In this document: in pieces, positions 9,761 to 22,262 of the stretch
How positions within the stretch are numbered: position 1 is the stretch's first letter
How the letters are laid out: each line of letters begins with the position of its first letter
Assembly: GCA_905221605.1 (NCBI GenBank)
Contig: CAJNDS010000597.1
Coordinates: forward strand, 43,171 to 107,170
Source: Symbiodinium natans
Lineage: Eukaryota; Sar; Dinophyceae; Suessiales; Symbiodiniaceae
Reading direction: 5' to 3'
Length of the DNA: 64,000 bases
Position numbers and translations under genes: made by a program
The notes under the pieces: model-generated
Told to the model about the DNA's origin: nothing
The model's database searches: none
What the model saw: only the letters and a program-made list of their open reading frames with translations

Positions 9761-11786
9761 CTCTCGCTGCCGCCCTCTCCAATCTCCGATTCTCTTGTGC
9801 TTCTTTGGTGCGTGGATGTGCGTGGTGGGAGCTTGTCCTTGTGGACCACTCTCACACCGGTCTCATGTCATCTCCTGTGGAAAGCTTCTGCGTGTTTCTG
9901 AGGCGGCTGCTGCTGCACGGACTCTCAGGAGACAAGCAGAGAGAATGAAAGCTCGCAGTGAGAAGTGAGACTGCTGCATCTGCGCGGCTTTGCGGCGAGC
10001 TGCGGTGCACCTGCGGTGCACCTGCGGTGCCAGCGCGTCTGAGCTGCAAGGATCCCTTGGAGACCCAGTTCAATTTGCCGATTGCGTCCGATGAGAAGAC
10101 CGTGCCTTATCTGGCCACCGACAGAAGGCTGCAAATTCTGTTTTGAGAATTGCTGGGCAGCTCTGCAGTGCTAGCTCAACTGCTAGGGTGGCCACCTCGA
10201 AGGACAAGCAGAGTTGGTTCTCCAGTATACGTGGAGTTTTTGGGGCGTTGCGTCTTGTCAAGGATGTGCCATCGGCTCGGTGACGGCCGCAGTCAGGGGC
10301 AGTTCAACGGCGAGGATGCTAGGCAGAACGGCAAAACGATATGAACCAAAGGTCCACACGTTCCCTGACGCCTGAAGAGAAAGAGGCCGAGAAGGCGCAA
10401 TCTCTCACAATCTCTCACAGCATCTCACAGCATCTCACAGCATCTCACAGCACTCCGGTGCTTCAAGTCAAGGCGTCTCAGAAGTTGCGTATCCCTTGTC
10501 AGGTCCGCTTGCAGGGTTTGGTGAACAACTTCGCCAAAAAAGCGCGGGCACCATGTGAGATCAGGGATGTCCTCGTTTACAGGCGTTCAAGAGGCGTTCA
10601 AGAGGTGCTCAAGAGGCGCTCAAGAGGCGCTGTGTCAAGGTGTACTCTCTCGGAGCGCAGAAACGAAGGTTCAGTGAGAGTTCTCTGCAGCTTTGTCTGC
10701 CAGCTCTGAGGCAGTGCGAGGTTGCCCTTGCGTGTGCTCCAACTTGTGTTGCACAAATTTTGCTACATGTCTACAGGAGTCGCCGTGGGGCTCTTGGCAG
10801 TCTTTGCTGTCTCGGCAGGTACTTCAAAGAAGGCACAGCGACTCGATTCGAGACGCAGTATCGGATAGCTCGCAACCTGGGCCGAGAGAACAGGTCATGG
10901 AATGTCACGAAGTTGCCCAAAGACTGGGAAAGACTGCCCAGAGTCGTCTGCCCAAGCACCAAGGATAAGAGTCTGGAGTATCTGATTTTGGTGAACCCGC
11001 AGGCTTGGTGTCGATAGCACTCCTGCCCCACAATTCACAGTGAGTGTTCTCGGCAGGAGCCGGGAGTCACGGAAGTCACCTGCCCCATAGCAGCCATCCA
11101 GGACCAGAATATAGAACCAGGTCAGAAACATTAGACGCATAGTAGACGCATAGCTTCCTTTAGGGAAAGCGCGTAATCGCTTAGGTATTGCATAGCACCG
11201 CTCGTCTCCATGAGTTGACATGTCGTGTCAGTATCTTTGCTGGCCCTCGGAGTCTTTTTTTGTTCTGCGCGATCTGTGGCTCCTCTTTCCTTGCTGTGTC
11301 ATGTTGTGTCACGTCTGTTCTTGCGTCCTCTGTGTCTCGATTTCTGGTTTCTCGTCTTTTCCGGGCTCTTAAAGATGCGCAGGGCGCAGCTTCCCGTGAC
11401 TTCCCTTGACCGCGCCCCGTACAAATAATCCTAGCAGAATGCCATACAAGCAAGAGCCTAAACCCCAAGCCCGACACTGCCTCGGCTTTGTTTTGTTCCG
11501 TGTCCTCGGCGGGACACCTTAGACGAGCGGATGTTCAAATTGCACTTCTTCGTGTTGTGGGGCACGACATTCGCGCCCTATCAGTTCTCAGGTGCCTGGC
11601 AGCACCCGCTTCGACAACCATGTTCTTCAATCTCAAAGCGTGTGCAGAGTGTGACGTGTTGCGCGTGGGCTCCTTCCAGCTGCCGCTCTCCATGACGATG
11701 CTTCGCAGTCGAAGGCAACACATCGCAAAGAGCTGAGCGGAGCAGAATTTACTGCCAATCCTAGTTTGTAAAGTTCCGCAATGGAG

Positions 11787-11930
11787 TGTTTGTTAACGAT
11801 GCTTTATGTTGATGACATCTTTGTTAGTGGCCCTAGCAAGATGCACGAAATGCTGAACATTGAAGACTCAGTTCCTGCGGGTTTCAGGTACGACGCGAGC
11901 GATGTTGCAGGTTTTGTCCGTGAGACGTGA
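11787..11930 (+). pseudogene. Reverse transcriptase scrap (YVDDIFVSG)
   Basis: A short open stretch encodes L-T-M-L-Y-V-D-D-I-F-V-S-G-P-S-K-M-H-E-M-L. This is the catalytic Y-x-D-D box of a retroelement reverse transcriptase with its hydrophobic flanks, most like the copia type (V-D-D-I-x-V-x-G). The frame closes at 11928 and nothing else of the polymerase is recognisable within several hundred bases. I infer a small remnant of a decayed element. Confidence 0.55.
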
Positions 11931-12659
11931 GAAGCGTAGACCTTAAGAAAGTCGCACTACCAATCGGATCCGCAGCCTTGCTGTAGGCCAGAGGCCTCAC
12001 TAACTTCCTTGAGCGCTCTTCTTGATTTGTGAACACACAATCGCAGTGTCGCACCCAAAAGCCCTCGGAAACACAAAGCACTCGTCTTCTCGCTCAGATT
12101 GTTCGAGGACATCTACTCTATGGCTGAGGATGGCACGTGGCGACCTCAGGGGAGTTCGGGCACCCTCTCTTTCATCTCTTTTGTCCGTTGCGTGCCCTAT
12201 GTGCCCTGAAGGAGCTGCTTTCCACCAGAAGTAGTCACTGCTTTGGGAGCAGAGGACGCAGTGAGTGCCATGACGCAGTGAGTGCCGTAACGCACCGTGC
12301 TGTTCGCTGATCCTTTTTTGGCTGGATCACGTTCGTTGAAAGGTCCGTCACTTTCAGCAGCTCGCAATCTGTTGACCGCTCGGACAAAGGGGCGAACAGC
12401 GGGAAACAAGGTGTTATATGGTTGTACGGACCGTTGCTTCCAGTACATCGCATCCAGTCCTGTTGTCGATTCTGATGGTCGTTTCTGTTTCCATCTGTCA
12501 TTCTCTTTCTTCTAATCCATTCAAAGGTGGTCGCCGGATCGTTTTGGTGTGGGTGTTGCATGACCGGTTGATGGCTGCGTACACAACATGCGGGGCCGAT
12601 TAGTCTGATCTGCATGATCTGCGGATCTGAAGAGAAAATTGGAGCTGCTGACTGAACCT

Positions 12660-12989
12660 TTTCAGCTTTTTTGCGCAGAATTGGGGGCTAGGACGGAGGA
12701 GTGGGAGGAGAGCAGCCAGATGCTTCTACCAGTCTATGAAAAGAAAGTTGCACAATGGTTTCCTCCTTATGCCTCCGGGCCAGGACAGAGAGCGCCTCTT
12801 GATGATCGCGCCGGCCTCATTTCTGTGCCGCGGAGCATCAATGCAGGTGCAACGCCTGTGCAGGTGTTTAGCGACGCCGATGGAAAGCTATTCAGGCTCG
12901 GGAGAGATCATAGTGATCCAGCGAGGAGTGTAAGGGCAAAACAGGCCCCAAAAAAGTTACTGGAGACCACTTGGTATTTGCCAAGATAG
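12660..12989 (+). CDS. Possible exon, hypothetical protein
   Basis: A T-rich run ending GCGCAG (12664-12679) resembles the acceptors at 3852 and 7926. The frame beyond it stays open to a stop at 12987, giving about 100 residues with an acidic start (E-E-W-E-E-S-S-Q) and no low complexity. No family is recognised and no donor is evident. The stop lies at the edge of the AT-rich island, so the frame may have been truncated by it. Confidence 0.22.
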   Translation, partial: FQLFCAELGARTEEWEESSQMLLPVYEKKVAQWFPPYASGPGQRAPLDDRAGLISVPRSINAGATPVQVFSDADGKLFRLGRDHSDPARSVRAKQAPKKLLETTWYLPR

Positions 12990-14035
12990 GAATAGCGGTA
13001 CCCGCACAAATAGGAATAGAATTCCCTTAAAGCGACCCCCAAAAGGGTACCCCTATTTATCAACTTGAGGTGGTCAGATATACAACGTTTTACGGGAATC
13101 CAGTTGTCATCAAGCGAAGCCGTGGCGAGGAAATGACATATGTTGAAAGCAACTTATATATACCGAAAATTGTATTATGAGGTTCTGTAGCAAAATTCCT
13201 GTACCACCTTGACAACTTTGCGCATATAATGGACCTATACTGAAGTTTTTCGACAACTTCAAATTTAGACTGCTACCATTCGCGTGTTTTTGGTGCTATA
13301 GAGTCAATTGATGGTATACTATCACTCATGATTACTCATTTGAAATTTCTGATTCAGATATATATATATATATATACATATAGGCATATAGGATACAAAG
13401 TTTGAGACCTTATATTGAAACCACTGCTGGTATAAAATGTAGAGAGAAGGGAAAAGAATGTAAACGAAATGAAGCAAGATACAACACCTGAACCAACACG
13501 GAAGCTGCTAGAACATATGTGCGAGTTATTAGAGGAAGACGAAAGACCAAATGATCATCGTGGCAGGTATTCACAAAGACAGAATACAAACTGCAACCTG
13601 TAAATAGCCATGATGTGATCCAGAATATTGTATCATCGTTATTTTATTTGTGGGAGCACGTGCATGTTTCGGGGGAAATGGTTAAAGTGTTGTGGGAACT
13701 GCCTTCGTATCTGTTGAGAAATGTTTGAGTTGATTGAAAGTTCATTATTTGTTATACTGTATTTGTTTTTTTTGTATAATCAATAAAGGCTGAAGATGTA
13801 TCAGTGAAAAACCGATGGGCACCTAGAAAATGCCGTTTGGATTCGGTGGCAAGAATGAGAACTAGGACATAGGGGCGCGAGTAGTCGGTAGTTGTGATTT
13901 TGCCGGAAAATTGGTTAACTTTTAGAAGACATGTTATTTTTTTTGTGTTTAGGTTGCTAATGCTAGAAGTTGTTTTGATAGATTTCAAGGTATTTAACGG
14001 TTTTGGTTTGCGGATTGAAAGATTGTGTGTAAAAA
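12990..14035. other. AT-rich island unlike its surroundings
   Basis: Base composition shifts abruptly to AT-rich at about 12990 and returns near 14035. It contains a TA run (13358-13378), a consensus-like AATAAA signal (about 13783) preceded by T-runs, and a small open frame at 13469-13603. Dinoflagellate transcripts usually lack AATAAA signals. It may be an inserted element, transferred DNA or a fragment of another genome. Confidence 0.5.
13469..13603 (+). CDS. Small hypothetical ORF, 44 residues, in the AT-rich island
   Basis: ATG to TAA encodes 44 residues, starting MKQDTTPEPTRKLLEHMCEL and rich in Glu, Asp and Arg, without low complexity. About 180 bp downstream lie T-runs and AATAAA. 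It could be the 3' end of a spliced foreign gene rather than a complete protein. No family recognised. Confidence 0.25.
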   Translation: MKQDTTPEPTRKLLEHMCELLEEDERPNDHRGRYSQRQNTNCNL

Positions 14036-15600
14036 TGGCGGGCTATTGCAGTGAGAATTCTGGAATTGAGTGCAGCCTGGAAGGTTCTGCCTGGTCGAAG
14101 AAACGACCGAGAGCCGAGACACATTCCTGGAGTGCATGAGGCCTGGGCGACCTCGACAGAGTGAGGTACACCACAGCTATCAACCTTTTGTGCCCATGTG
14201 GATCACCTGTAACAATACCGGATGAAGTCAGGAGTTTGGGACCCAAGGTCCAAGATTGACCCTGGGACTAATTAGCAAGAAAGCTTGTACCTTGGATCCG
14301 AGCACGATACGATTTTGGTACTTTTCAGTACGTTCAGTAGGATCGAAGATTTGGATTCCAGAGTACCCAGAGTTGTTTGATCTTGGATGTTGCGTGGCGT
14401 ACTTGGCTCCCTATCTCTGCAGCTCGATCTGAGACCAAAGGCTCGTGAACCTTGAATATGCCAGGCAAAGTAGCGCAGTTGCTGCCGACATGGCTCCATT
14501 CTTCATGATTCAATGTGCCCGGCCCTTCCGGGCCTTACCATTTGGGGTTCCCCCACCTCCCCCCCTCCCCGCTCCCCTCCCCCTCCGTCCCCTTTACTTG
14601 TAATGTACCCGGTATTTCCCGGGCCCTCCGACGATTTGACGATTTCATTCTCGTCAAAGCAGATTTCTTTTGGCGAGCACTGATTGTCGCTTCCCTGCTT
14701 CTGACTAGGCGCCGGCTCCCCCTGCACCTGAACTGCTCCTCATCAAACATTCACAACATTCAGGCAACTGCACACTGGTCACCCGCTCAGCTGAAGACTG
14801 AAGCTTTAGGTCTAACTTCTTGACGCCTCTACACAATTGAATTGCTTGTTGCACGCACTGCAAGACCTTGGACGTGAATGCAAGAACTTCGCTGCCAGTG
14901 ACTGCGCTGCCTGATCAAGGTTTGTTTGACAGGCCTTATCGCTCACAGACCTGCGTTGCTCTTTCCAATCCAATTCTTGGTGACTACTTTCACCGAAATC
15001 ACGATGCCGATCTGCATCCCATTGTATTGCAGGTGCCTTTCCCCTTGCATGATGCTGTTTCCCAAAATCGCTCAGCTGGTCCCCCTCAATGGGAGCGAGC
15101 ATGCGCATGGGTTCCTCCGAGCCTTCATGAGACATCGAACACGACGGCCACTCTCCCGCCGTCATTTGGCAAGCCGAGTTGATAGCACGTCGGTCAAGAC
15201 ATGCCAGTCTCCACTTGTTGACCATCCCCAGTATCCCCAGGAGCAACCCTCCGCCATCGCCACGGGTAAAGAACTGCACACTGCCCGGGCTGCCCGTGGC
15301 AAAGAGATGTCCAAAAGGACAAGCGCCACCCTGCCGGCAGACAACATCACTCACCGCTGCAACGGCCGCACCTTCAAGCAAGATGCTAACCCCCGAAAGA
15401 ACAGACCAGCGTTGCAGCACTGACCAGTATGTCTTCGAAGCCATCAACATACCACGGCGACGAAGACGGCGACGAAGTGTCCAACACACGCACGCACACA
15501 GACCCCTCCCCTTCCTAGACACATCCCTCACAGACCTTTGCGAATTACCAAAAGGCACTGCAGGTCACAAAACAAACACACACACACACACACCAACACA

Positions 15601-15660
<60 letters not shown>

Positions 15661-15667
15661 CCCCCCA

Positions 15668-15750
<83 letters not shown>

Positions 15751-18700
15751 ACACACACCCACACGCAGCCCCACACGCACACGCACCCCCACACGCACAC
15801 GCACACGCACACGCACACGCACACACACACACACAAGCACAAGCACACAAGACAACGCAGGGATGCTTGGCGCAGGGCAGCAACCGGCGAACATTCCGTT
15901 TGTGGTCGACGGTGCACTGCCCAAAACACTTGGAACTTGCGGCGTCGTTTGTGGTGCAGAGTCCCTCTTGAGGGGTTTGCAGGTGTGGTCAGGTTATAGG
16001 CTATAGGGTCCACGTGGGCTTTTATCATTTTGTCTGATTCCATAAACAGGGTCCGCAGAGCTCCGGAGCGCACAAGCCGCGTGAGGAAACAAGCCAAATC
16101 TCCAGAACTCGCCATACAATGTACCATGTGCAGTCCTACAACTTCACACGCGAGCTGCATGCCATGTTGTTTGGGGGTAATTAAGTTAGTGGGGCTGCCA
16201 ACGTGCACGATGCTTAGCGCGAAGGATTCTTTGCATCTATGCGCAGTCGAACCCTGGCGAGCGGTGAGCCTAATTCCCAGGCACTCCGGATGTTTCACTA
16301 AAACCAAGGCTCGTAACAATAGCGTACGGCCTTGGTGCAAAGCTCAAAAGATGTGAGAGGGCTGTCTTGCGCTGTCTTGCGCTTCTTCGACATGGTCCTT
16401 TGACACGTCTTTGTGTCTTTGTGTGGGCCTTTGTCAGCTCGACCGAACCCAATATTTCAGGCATGGGCACTGCAGAACGCTTCCATCAGCATCATCTTCG
16501 CGACATCGATGTGCTAAACAAGTCCATTTGCAAGCAACCATGCTCTGAGCCATTGAGAAAACGGCCTCGTCCGAGGCAGGACCATGAATCGAGCAGTGTC
16601 AGCAAATGTCAGAGCAGAGTGACGAATACAATGGAGATTGAAAAAGGGAGAGGAGAGCGCGGAGATCCCAAAGATCGCATTCTCCCCCCCCCCCCCTCCC
16701 CCGCCTCCCACGATTTCCTTTGCCAGGCCCGGTGCCGATGCGGCGGTGCCTTGCAGTGGCCACGATGGCGACAGTGTTCCCGGGACATAAAAAAAGTCTC
16801 CCCCTTGTCTGTTTTTCTTCTCTCCTGATTTGCAGAGCTAGTTGATCGCTCGCCCCAACGTGTTGAAAATCGTTGAGTGATGCCTTCAGGAGGCTTCCTT
16901 CAGGCTTCGCCCCAAAACACCAGAGATAGCTTGAGCTTCTTCCGGACCCCAGAAGCCCCGCCCCCAGACGTAGAAAGGTACGTAAGGAGAGCTCTTGAGT
17001 GGCAAAATGTGGGATGTCAGATGTCTCATTCCTCTTCCTTGTTTCTTTAACTTCCGCTGGCCAGAGACTCATTCACAGCTTCTCTCCTTGGAAGGCTGGC
17101 CTCCGATATGTCCTGCTTGCTGCAGTCCCGTTGGGGCCCGAGAGGTCTTGACGCAGCTCCCTTCCCCATTTCCTTCCCCTCCCTTCCACCCCTCCCTTCC
17201 ACCCCTCCCTTCCACCCCTCCCTTCCACCCCCTTCCCCCCCCCTTCCCCGCACCCTCTCTGAGAGTGGGGCAGTTTTGGGGAGTTGTTGGGGTGTTGTGA
17301 TTGGGTGTTGTTCTTGCTTCTCCCCCTTTAAGTTCTCCTCGGCCTCTCCTCTCTCTATCTCTCTCCTCTCCATCTTTTGTGGTGGCACGGGCAAAGGAGA
17401 GCAGTGAGAGTCTCTTTTTTGCATTAAGCTCTCAATTCTGCAGAAAAGGTTTGAAACCTGAGGCCTTGTTAACTTCTCCAATCCACAGACTTTTCTCGGA
17501 GAATCCTTTTCTGGGGTGGGCGCCCAAGAATCCCCCCCTTTTCACCCTTTTCCGCCTTTTCTAGACCCCGGATGTCTCTCTCTTGCTTTGGCTGCTTTTT
17601 CGCCTCACGCTAGGGGATGAAGAGCCAGGAGCCTTTCTTTGTTTTTTTTTTGCGTTTATGTATACACTGTAGGGTGTGTGTATATATGTATACATCGATC
17701 ATGCTATGTGTTGTTAGAGTGTTGCATCTCTTACGAGTCATGTTGGCAGATGTCTTTTTTAAAGTTGGTGTTTTTCCATGCTGGTCTCCAAGAGGCCAGG
17801 GAACTCCGTCGACTCCGGCGCTCCAGGCGTCCGCTACGGGAGGAGTGGATAGGAGGGTAAAAAAGGAACAGGGGAGGAACGAGAGGCCTTCTCTCCACAA
17901 GAAGTATTCTCAGGATTATGTGGAGGAAGCGCATGTTTGTGCCGCTGTCCTGTCGCCAAAGTTGCGAGGCAGCCGTTCCGGAGCTGCAGCATTTGGCGCC
18001 TGGAACATATAGTGCGTGCGGGTGCACGTGTGTTACATGAATACTTTGGGAGTTTGAGTTCTTTGGGTCGTTAAAAGGAACTTTATTAGATGGCAGGAAG
18101 TAAATTTCGACACTTCGTACAGCTTTGCCCTGCTGCATGTGCTCCGCCGTGCCTAGCGTCCTTGGTGCCCATCTCTTGCAGGGAGGCAGCTGAGTTTTTT
18201 GACACTGGAACTGTGAACGGGTTTCCAATCATGCATGCAGTCTTTATTCGTGCAAATAGCCTGCCTAGTTTTGTCCGAACATTGGCAGCGTGCTTGTTTA
18301 GCACGTTTGCTCCACAACCTGGAACCATTTGGCTGCTGCCATGTACACCAGTACACACCCTCAGAGGTCCGTGAATGCCTCAAATGCCTCACGGCAGTCG
18401 AGCACCGTATCGGTTGCACTTGTGGGAGCCACGAGGTGCGACTCAATGTTTGGCTGAACCTACTGGCCGGTCAGTTGGACAGCTGTCATGTGCACCCACG
18501 AGTCCCGATCTACACCGATGCGTACTGCAAATTGGGACAACAGCGACACAGACCATTAGATGGGGTCATGCCCGCAGCAACACCCTCCCAGCCTGAAAAC
18601 GGTGGGAAGCGATTGCTTCCCCTGCATTTCGCCGTGATGTGCCGGTAATTGCTGCGGCTCGAACATTGCCGATCCAGCCGCAATGACCACACGTGTTACA

Positions 18701-20390
18701 GAGAGACGATGTTCCCATGGCGAGGTCGCACCGTCTTGAACTGCCGGATGCCTCTTGATGATTTTGTGGGACGCTGTTTCTTTGCTTCTGAGTTTTTTGC
18801 CTTGGCGCAATTCTCGGTTGTACCGCTTGCGATGGGGATGTATACTGGCCTGCGGCCTGCTCCACCAGGACCAGACCTGAACCCGAGCACGTGGCAAAAG
18901 AGTCGCTTGCGAATGTTGTTTCTGGGTCTTGGAAGCACATGACAGATGCCTGAGCAATTTCTGCCATCGTTTTCTTCCTCCTGCTGCTGGAGTGCGGAAT
19001 GTGTGTGTTGCTCTCCGTCTTACGTGAGAGCACGTGGAAACGTGTACGGTGATGGCGCAAGTAACGCTAGCCACTAAAGGGTATCGGTGCGGGATGCGCC
19101 AAAATGATCTGCAAAAGAAATCCCAAAAAGAGAAGAGCCGCCCGCCTTGTTCTATTTGTCAGGATCTGTCACAATATTCCGAGATGTTCCGACACCATGT
19201 TCCGGCACCATGCTTCCCCAGGCGCGCAATGCCCGACGGCTGGTGGAGACGCTGGCAAGCCTGCAAAGGCAGAGAGCCTTGCTGCCGATAGGACTTAAAT
19301 GGGAGCAATCAATGTATCATGAGTTGCTGGAGCCTTTACAGTGGTCTCAGCTTCTTTGGTCTCTCCTCTCCGATGTCCTTGCCCACAGAGATGGAGTCCA
19401 GAGAGAGAGAGAGACAGAGAGAGCCAGAGAGAAACTTTTGTGAGAATTGTCGCAGAGACTGTCAAATTGTCAAAGCGAAGGCAAAAAAAGCCCCGAAGAA
19501 GGGCCGGGGCGGACTCGAAAGTAGCTTGGACGTCGAGCCAGGCCGGGCACTTTTTCGGCATGCATTCATAAACAGACAAGGGACATGTCTCTGAAGGCAC
19601 GCGCTGAGAACTCGCTCTCTCGCTCTCTCCCTCTCTCTCTGAAAGGACTCTCCTCTCTTGGCCATTTTTTTTGTACTGTTTGATCGAATTTGGTTGGTGT
19701 TGATTTTTTCAGCTCGTTCTCTTGCTCTCTCGCTGATCTCGCTGAAGGACGCGCTGCTCCTCTCGGCTCCTCCTTCCACCGAGGCACAGCCCACAGTGTC
19801 CCACAGCCCCGCTTTCTTGGCATAAGCCGCAAGAGGCGAGAGGTGAGAGGTGTGTTAGCCGAGAGGTCAATGGAACGGTGCAAGCACCTACCAACTTTAT
19901 TGCCAAGTATGCGAGGCACGTGAATTTTGATTTGCATGGTTTGAAATTCCCATGTTCAATCCATATGTGCTGCACGAGGTTGTCGCCGAAAGCAACACTT
20001 GCGGTGTGGGTGTTGGCCCAATCCTAAGCCGAATCGAACAGAATCGAAGATGTGTTTGACATGGTTTGACGGCTTTCAAGTTTTCGAGTTTTCAAGTTTT
20101 CAATGCGCGATGTGAAAAATCTCGTGCCCCGAGCGTGCTGCCGACTCGATGCCTCCGCATTTTCAGTTGGTGCCACTGGTGCCCCCCATTGGTGTCTTGT
20201 GGTGTCAGTTGGACACAAGGAAATGGAGGGTATGTTTTTGTTCTTTTTTTTGGGGTTCGCTTTTCTTGGTTTTTTTCCTAGGAAAGCCAACATCCCCTTT
20301 ATATGTTAATAGCATATGGTTCATCTCCTTGTTTTTCGTATGAAAATCCATACTTTCCGTAGGTTTTGACTAGGAAAAGAAGAGAAGGAA
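14036..20390. other. Gene-poor stretch
   Basis: Contains the CA array (15575-15838), C/T-rich runs (14545-14590, 16685-16700, 17180-17260) and short GA tracts (about 19400, 19610). Overlapping frames on both strands at 14.8-15.5, 16.0-16.4 and 18.0-19.1 kb show no recognisable domain, and none is supported as a gene. Confidence 0.55.
15575..15838. repeat. (CA)n microsatellite
   Basis: About 260 bases of mostly CA, with CCCCCCC and CACACG variants towards the right end. The His/Thr and Cys/Val frames here are artefacts of the repeat. Confidence 0.98.
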
Positions 20391-20625
20391 AGAAGGAATG
20401 AATGAAGGAAGGAGGGAAGGAAAGAAGGAAGGAAGGAAGAAAGGAAGCAAGGAAGAGAGAAAGGAAAGAAGAAAGGAAAGAAGAAGGAAAGAAGAAGGAA
20501 AGAAGAAAGGAAAGAAGAAAGGAAAGAAGAAAGGAAAGAAGAAAGGAAGGAGGCAAGGAATGAAGGAAGAAAGGAAGCAAGGGAAGGCAGGAACAAAGAA
20601 AGAAGGAAAAAAGGAGAGCCAGTCA
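20385..20625. repeat. Purine tract (GGAA/AAGGAAGA)n
   Basis: Almost pure A/G on the plus strand for 240 bases, in GGAAAGAA and GGAAGGAA units. Able to form triplex DNA; not coding. Confidence 0.95.
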
Positions 20626-20650
20626 GCAACAAGAGACTGCGGTTCGAATT

Positions 20651-20958
20651 GTGGAGCTGTGCAAAGCGTGCTTCAATGCGTGTGAATCTTGTTGAAACCC
20701 ATCATGTGAGCATTGTGTTGCAAATGGGGGGAGCTGCGCCCCCCCCAACCCCCCCGCTTTTTTAAAGCCGTGCAAAGCGTGCTTCAATTCCTATGAATCT
20801 TATTGAAGCCCATCGTGTGATCATTGTGGTTGCAAATGGGGGAGGGGGGCGGGCTCCCCCCCCCCAAAACCCCCGCTTCTTTTAAGCCGTGCAAAGCGTG
20901 CTTCAAAGCCTAAGAAACTTGTTGAAACCCATCATGTGAGCATTGTGTTGCAAATGGG
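20651..20958. repeat. ~115-bp satellite with G-run/C-run hairpin and T-run, three units
   Basis: Units begin near 20656, 20765 and 20887 with GCCGTGCAAAGCGTGCTTCAA (the first with T for the second C) and share a middle with TTGAAACCCATCATGTGAG and TTGCAAATGGGG. The first two then have a G-run, a C-run and CTTTTTT or CTTCTTTT. The third stops after the G-run. Three more copies lie at 62441-62728. The G/C hairpin followed by Ts resembles a transcription stop, but no promoter elements were found. Confidence 0.85.
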
Positions 20959-21385
20959 GACCTGTGTTTCCTGGGAAAACCAAGAAAACAAACCAAAAAA
21001 ACACTGAGAAGAATCCTATGAAAACATGGACGGAATATAGCCTTTTCCCACGAAAAACCAAGAAAACAAACCAAGAACAACTCATGAGTAAGAAATCCTG
21101 TGAAATTTGTATGAATCCTATGACAATATAGAGAGAAAGGTAGCCATTTCCACCAACGAAAATCTAAGGGAGATGACAGGAAATCCGTCCAAAATGTAAG
21201 GAAAATAGGGTTTTCTTTATGAAGAGCCAACGAAAACCTAAGAGAAATGACAGGAAATCCTTCCAAAATGTAAGGACAATAGGTTTTTGCTAGGAAATAC
21301 CAACGAAAACCTCAGGGAAATGACATGCAATTCGTCCAAAATGTAACGAATGTAGGGCTTTTTCTCTAGGGAAAAGCAAGAAAAT
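20959..21385. repeat. Imperfect A-rich tandem repeats
   Basis: Three to four diverged units of about 65-75 bp share CGAAAACCTAAGNGAAATGA, AAATCCNTCCAAAATGTAAG and a T-run followed by a run such as TAGGNAA. The left part repeats ACCAAGAAAACAAACCAA. No coding evidence. Confidence 0.7.
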
Positions 21386-21785
21386 CGAACCAGACGGTGG
21401 TATGAACAATCGACAAAAAAGACACCAAAAAACACAAGACACAAAAACAATCACCCCAAGGAAACTTCCTTCGCACACTTCGGGAGGTCCTAGGATTTGC
21501 TCTCAAAGGCTGAGTAGGCTTTGCTCCCAAAACGTTTTTTACGTTGGCAAACTCGGGCCCGTGGCTGAGATGCTTTGGAGCGTTTGACTCTGTCAATATT
21601 GGTCAGTGCCGCCTCTCAGATGCCCCCGAGACTCCTTGCAGGGCTTTCGATGAAATATTGCCAACATGCAGGACGGTGTTTCCAAAAGAAGATGCCAGTT
21701 TGCGTGCTGGGTAGTACAGGGCGCCGTGTAAGTTCCTTGTCTGTAGGACAAGTGGGAACGTTCCATGAACACAAGTTGCATAAGT

Positions 21786-21892
21786 TTTGTGTTTGTATCA
21801 GAACAGCTTTAGGAGCCCCAACGCGTCTAGCAGCGTTTTCGACGTTTTGCTAGAATTCCGAAAGGGGCCCAGAATCAAATGGCACATGCCTA
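21786..21892 (-). repeat. Left fragment of the foldback repeat family
   Basis: This segment is the diverged reverse complement of parts of the units at 25690-25740 and 26890-26960. Matching pieces include GAATTCCG[AG][AG]AGGGGCCCAG and TCTAGCANC[AG]TTTTCGACGTT. It stops where the retroelement begins, and its continuation resumes after the element at 24990. Confidence 0.7.
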
Positions 21893-21893
21893 T

Positions 21894-22032
21894 ATGACGG
21901 TGTATTGTGCATAGAACGGTAGGCAAATCAACATCATGCTGAGGATGTGCAGTTTGACTATGTAGATGTGCATCAACTGGTGGCCATCAAGGGTACAAGA
22001 TGCCCGTGTTGAGGGGTGACTGCTAAGCATCG
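21894..22032 (+). repeat. Split repeat A1
   Basis: Starts ATGACGGTGTATTGTGCATA and ends AAGCATCG. Nearly identical to A2 at 24709-24842, with a few substitutions and an insertion near GGTGGCC. Confidence 0.85.
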
Positions 22033-22262
22033 ATTTCCCCTTCGTGGCGGGGGTAGTGGCGTGGCCATGTGCGACGCCAGTAGGCGCTCGCCTGCAAGTG
22101 CAAGGAGAAACAGGTTGCGCAGGTCCAGCTGGCCAAACCCCAGGTCGGACCAGTATGCTGCAGTGCCGTCGGACAAAGTCTGGTTGCTTCATCGTTTCAA
22201 CGCCGCATGTTTGACTGCGCAAGGTCCTTTCGCTAAATATTGCATTCACTTCCGCCAAATCA

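Larger units (their letters stand above)
7961..11780. other. Gene-poor stretch with pyrimidine tracts
   Basis: Contains CT-rich runs (8205-8270, 8635-8690, 9430-9760), a 10-bp repeat (8905-8993) and short direct repeats at 10010-10030 and 10410-10450. No domain or repeat-conserved frame was recognised; the long frames at 9260-9950 are translations of the CT tract. Confidence 0.6.

Noticed and set aside
9260-9950. Long Ser/Leu- and Arg/Glu-rich frames
   Set aside because: Simple translation of the CT microsatellite on both strands.
13006-13024. CAAATAGGAATAGAATTC resembling the sequence at 52429
   Set aside because: An 18-base near-match without further similarity around it; too little to define a repeat.
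15179-16340. 275- and 270-codon frames on opposite strands
   Set aside because: The cores are CA-repeat translations; the non-repeat ends show no domain and overlap each other on opposite strands.
20640-20650. GGTTCGAATT resembling a tRNA T-loop
   Set aside because: No acceptor, D or anticodon stem can be drawn around it.
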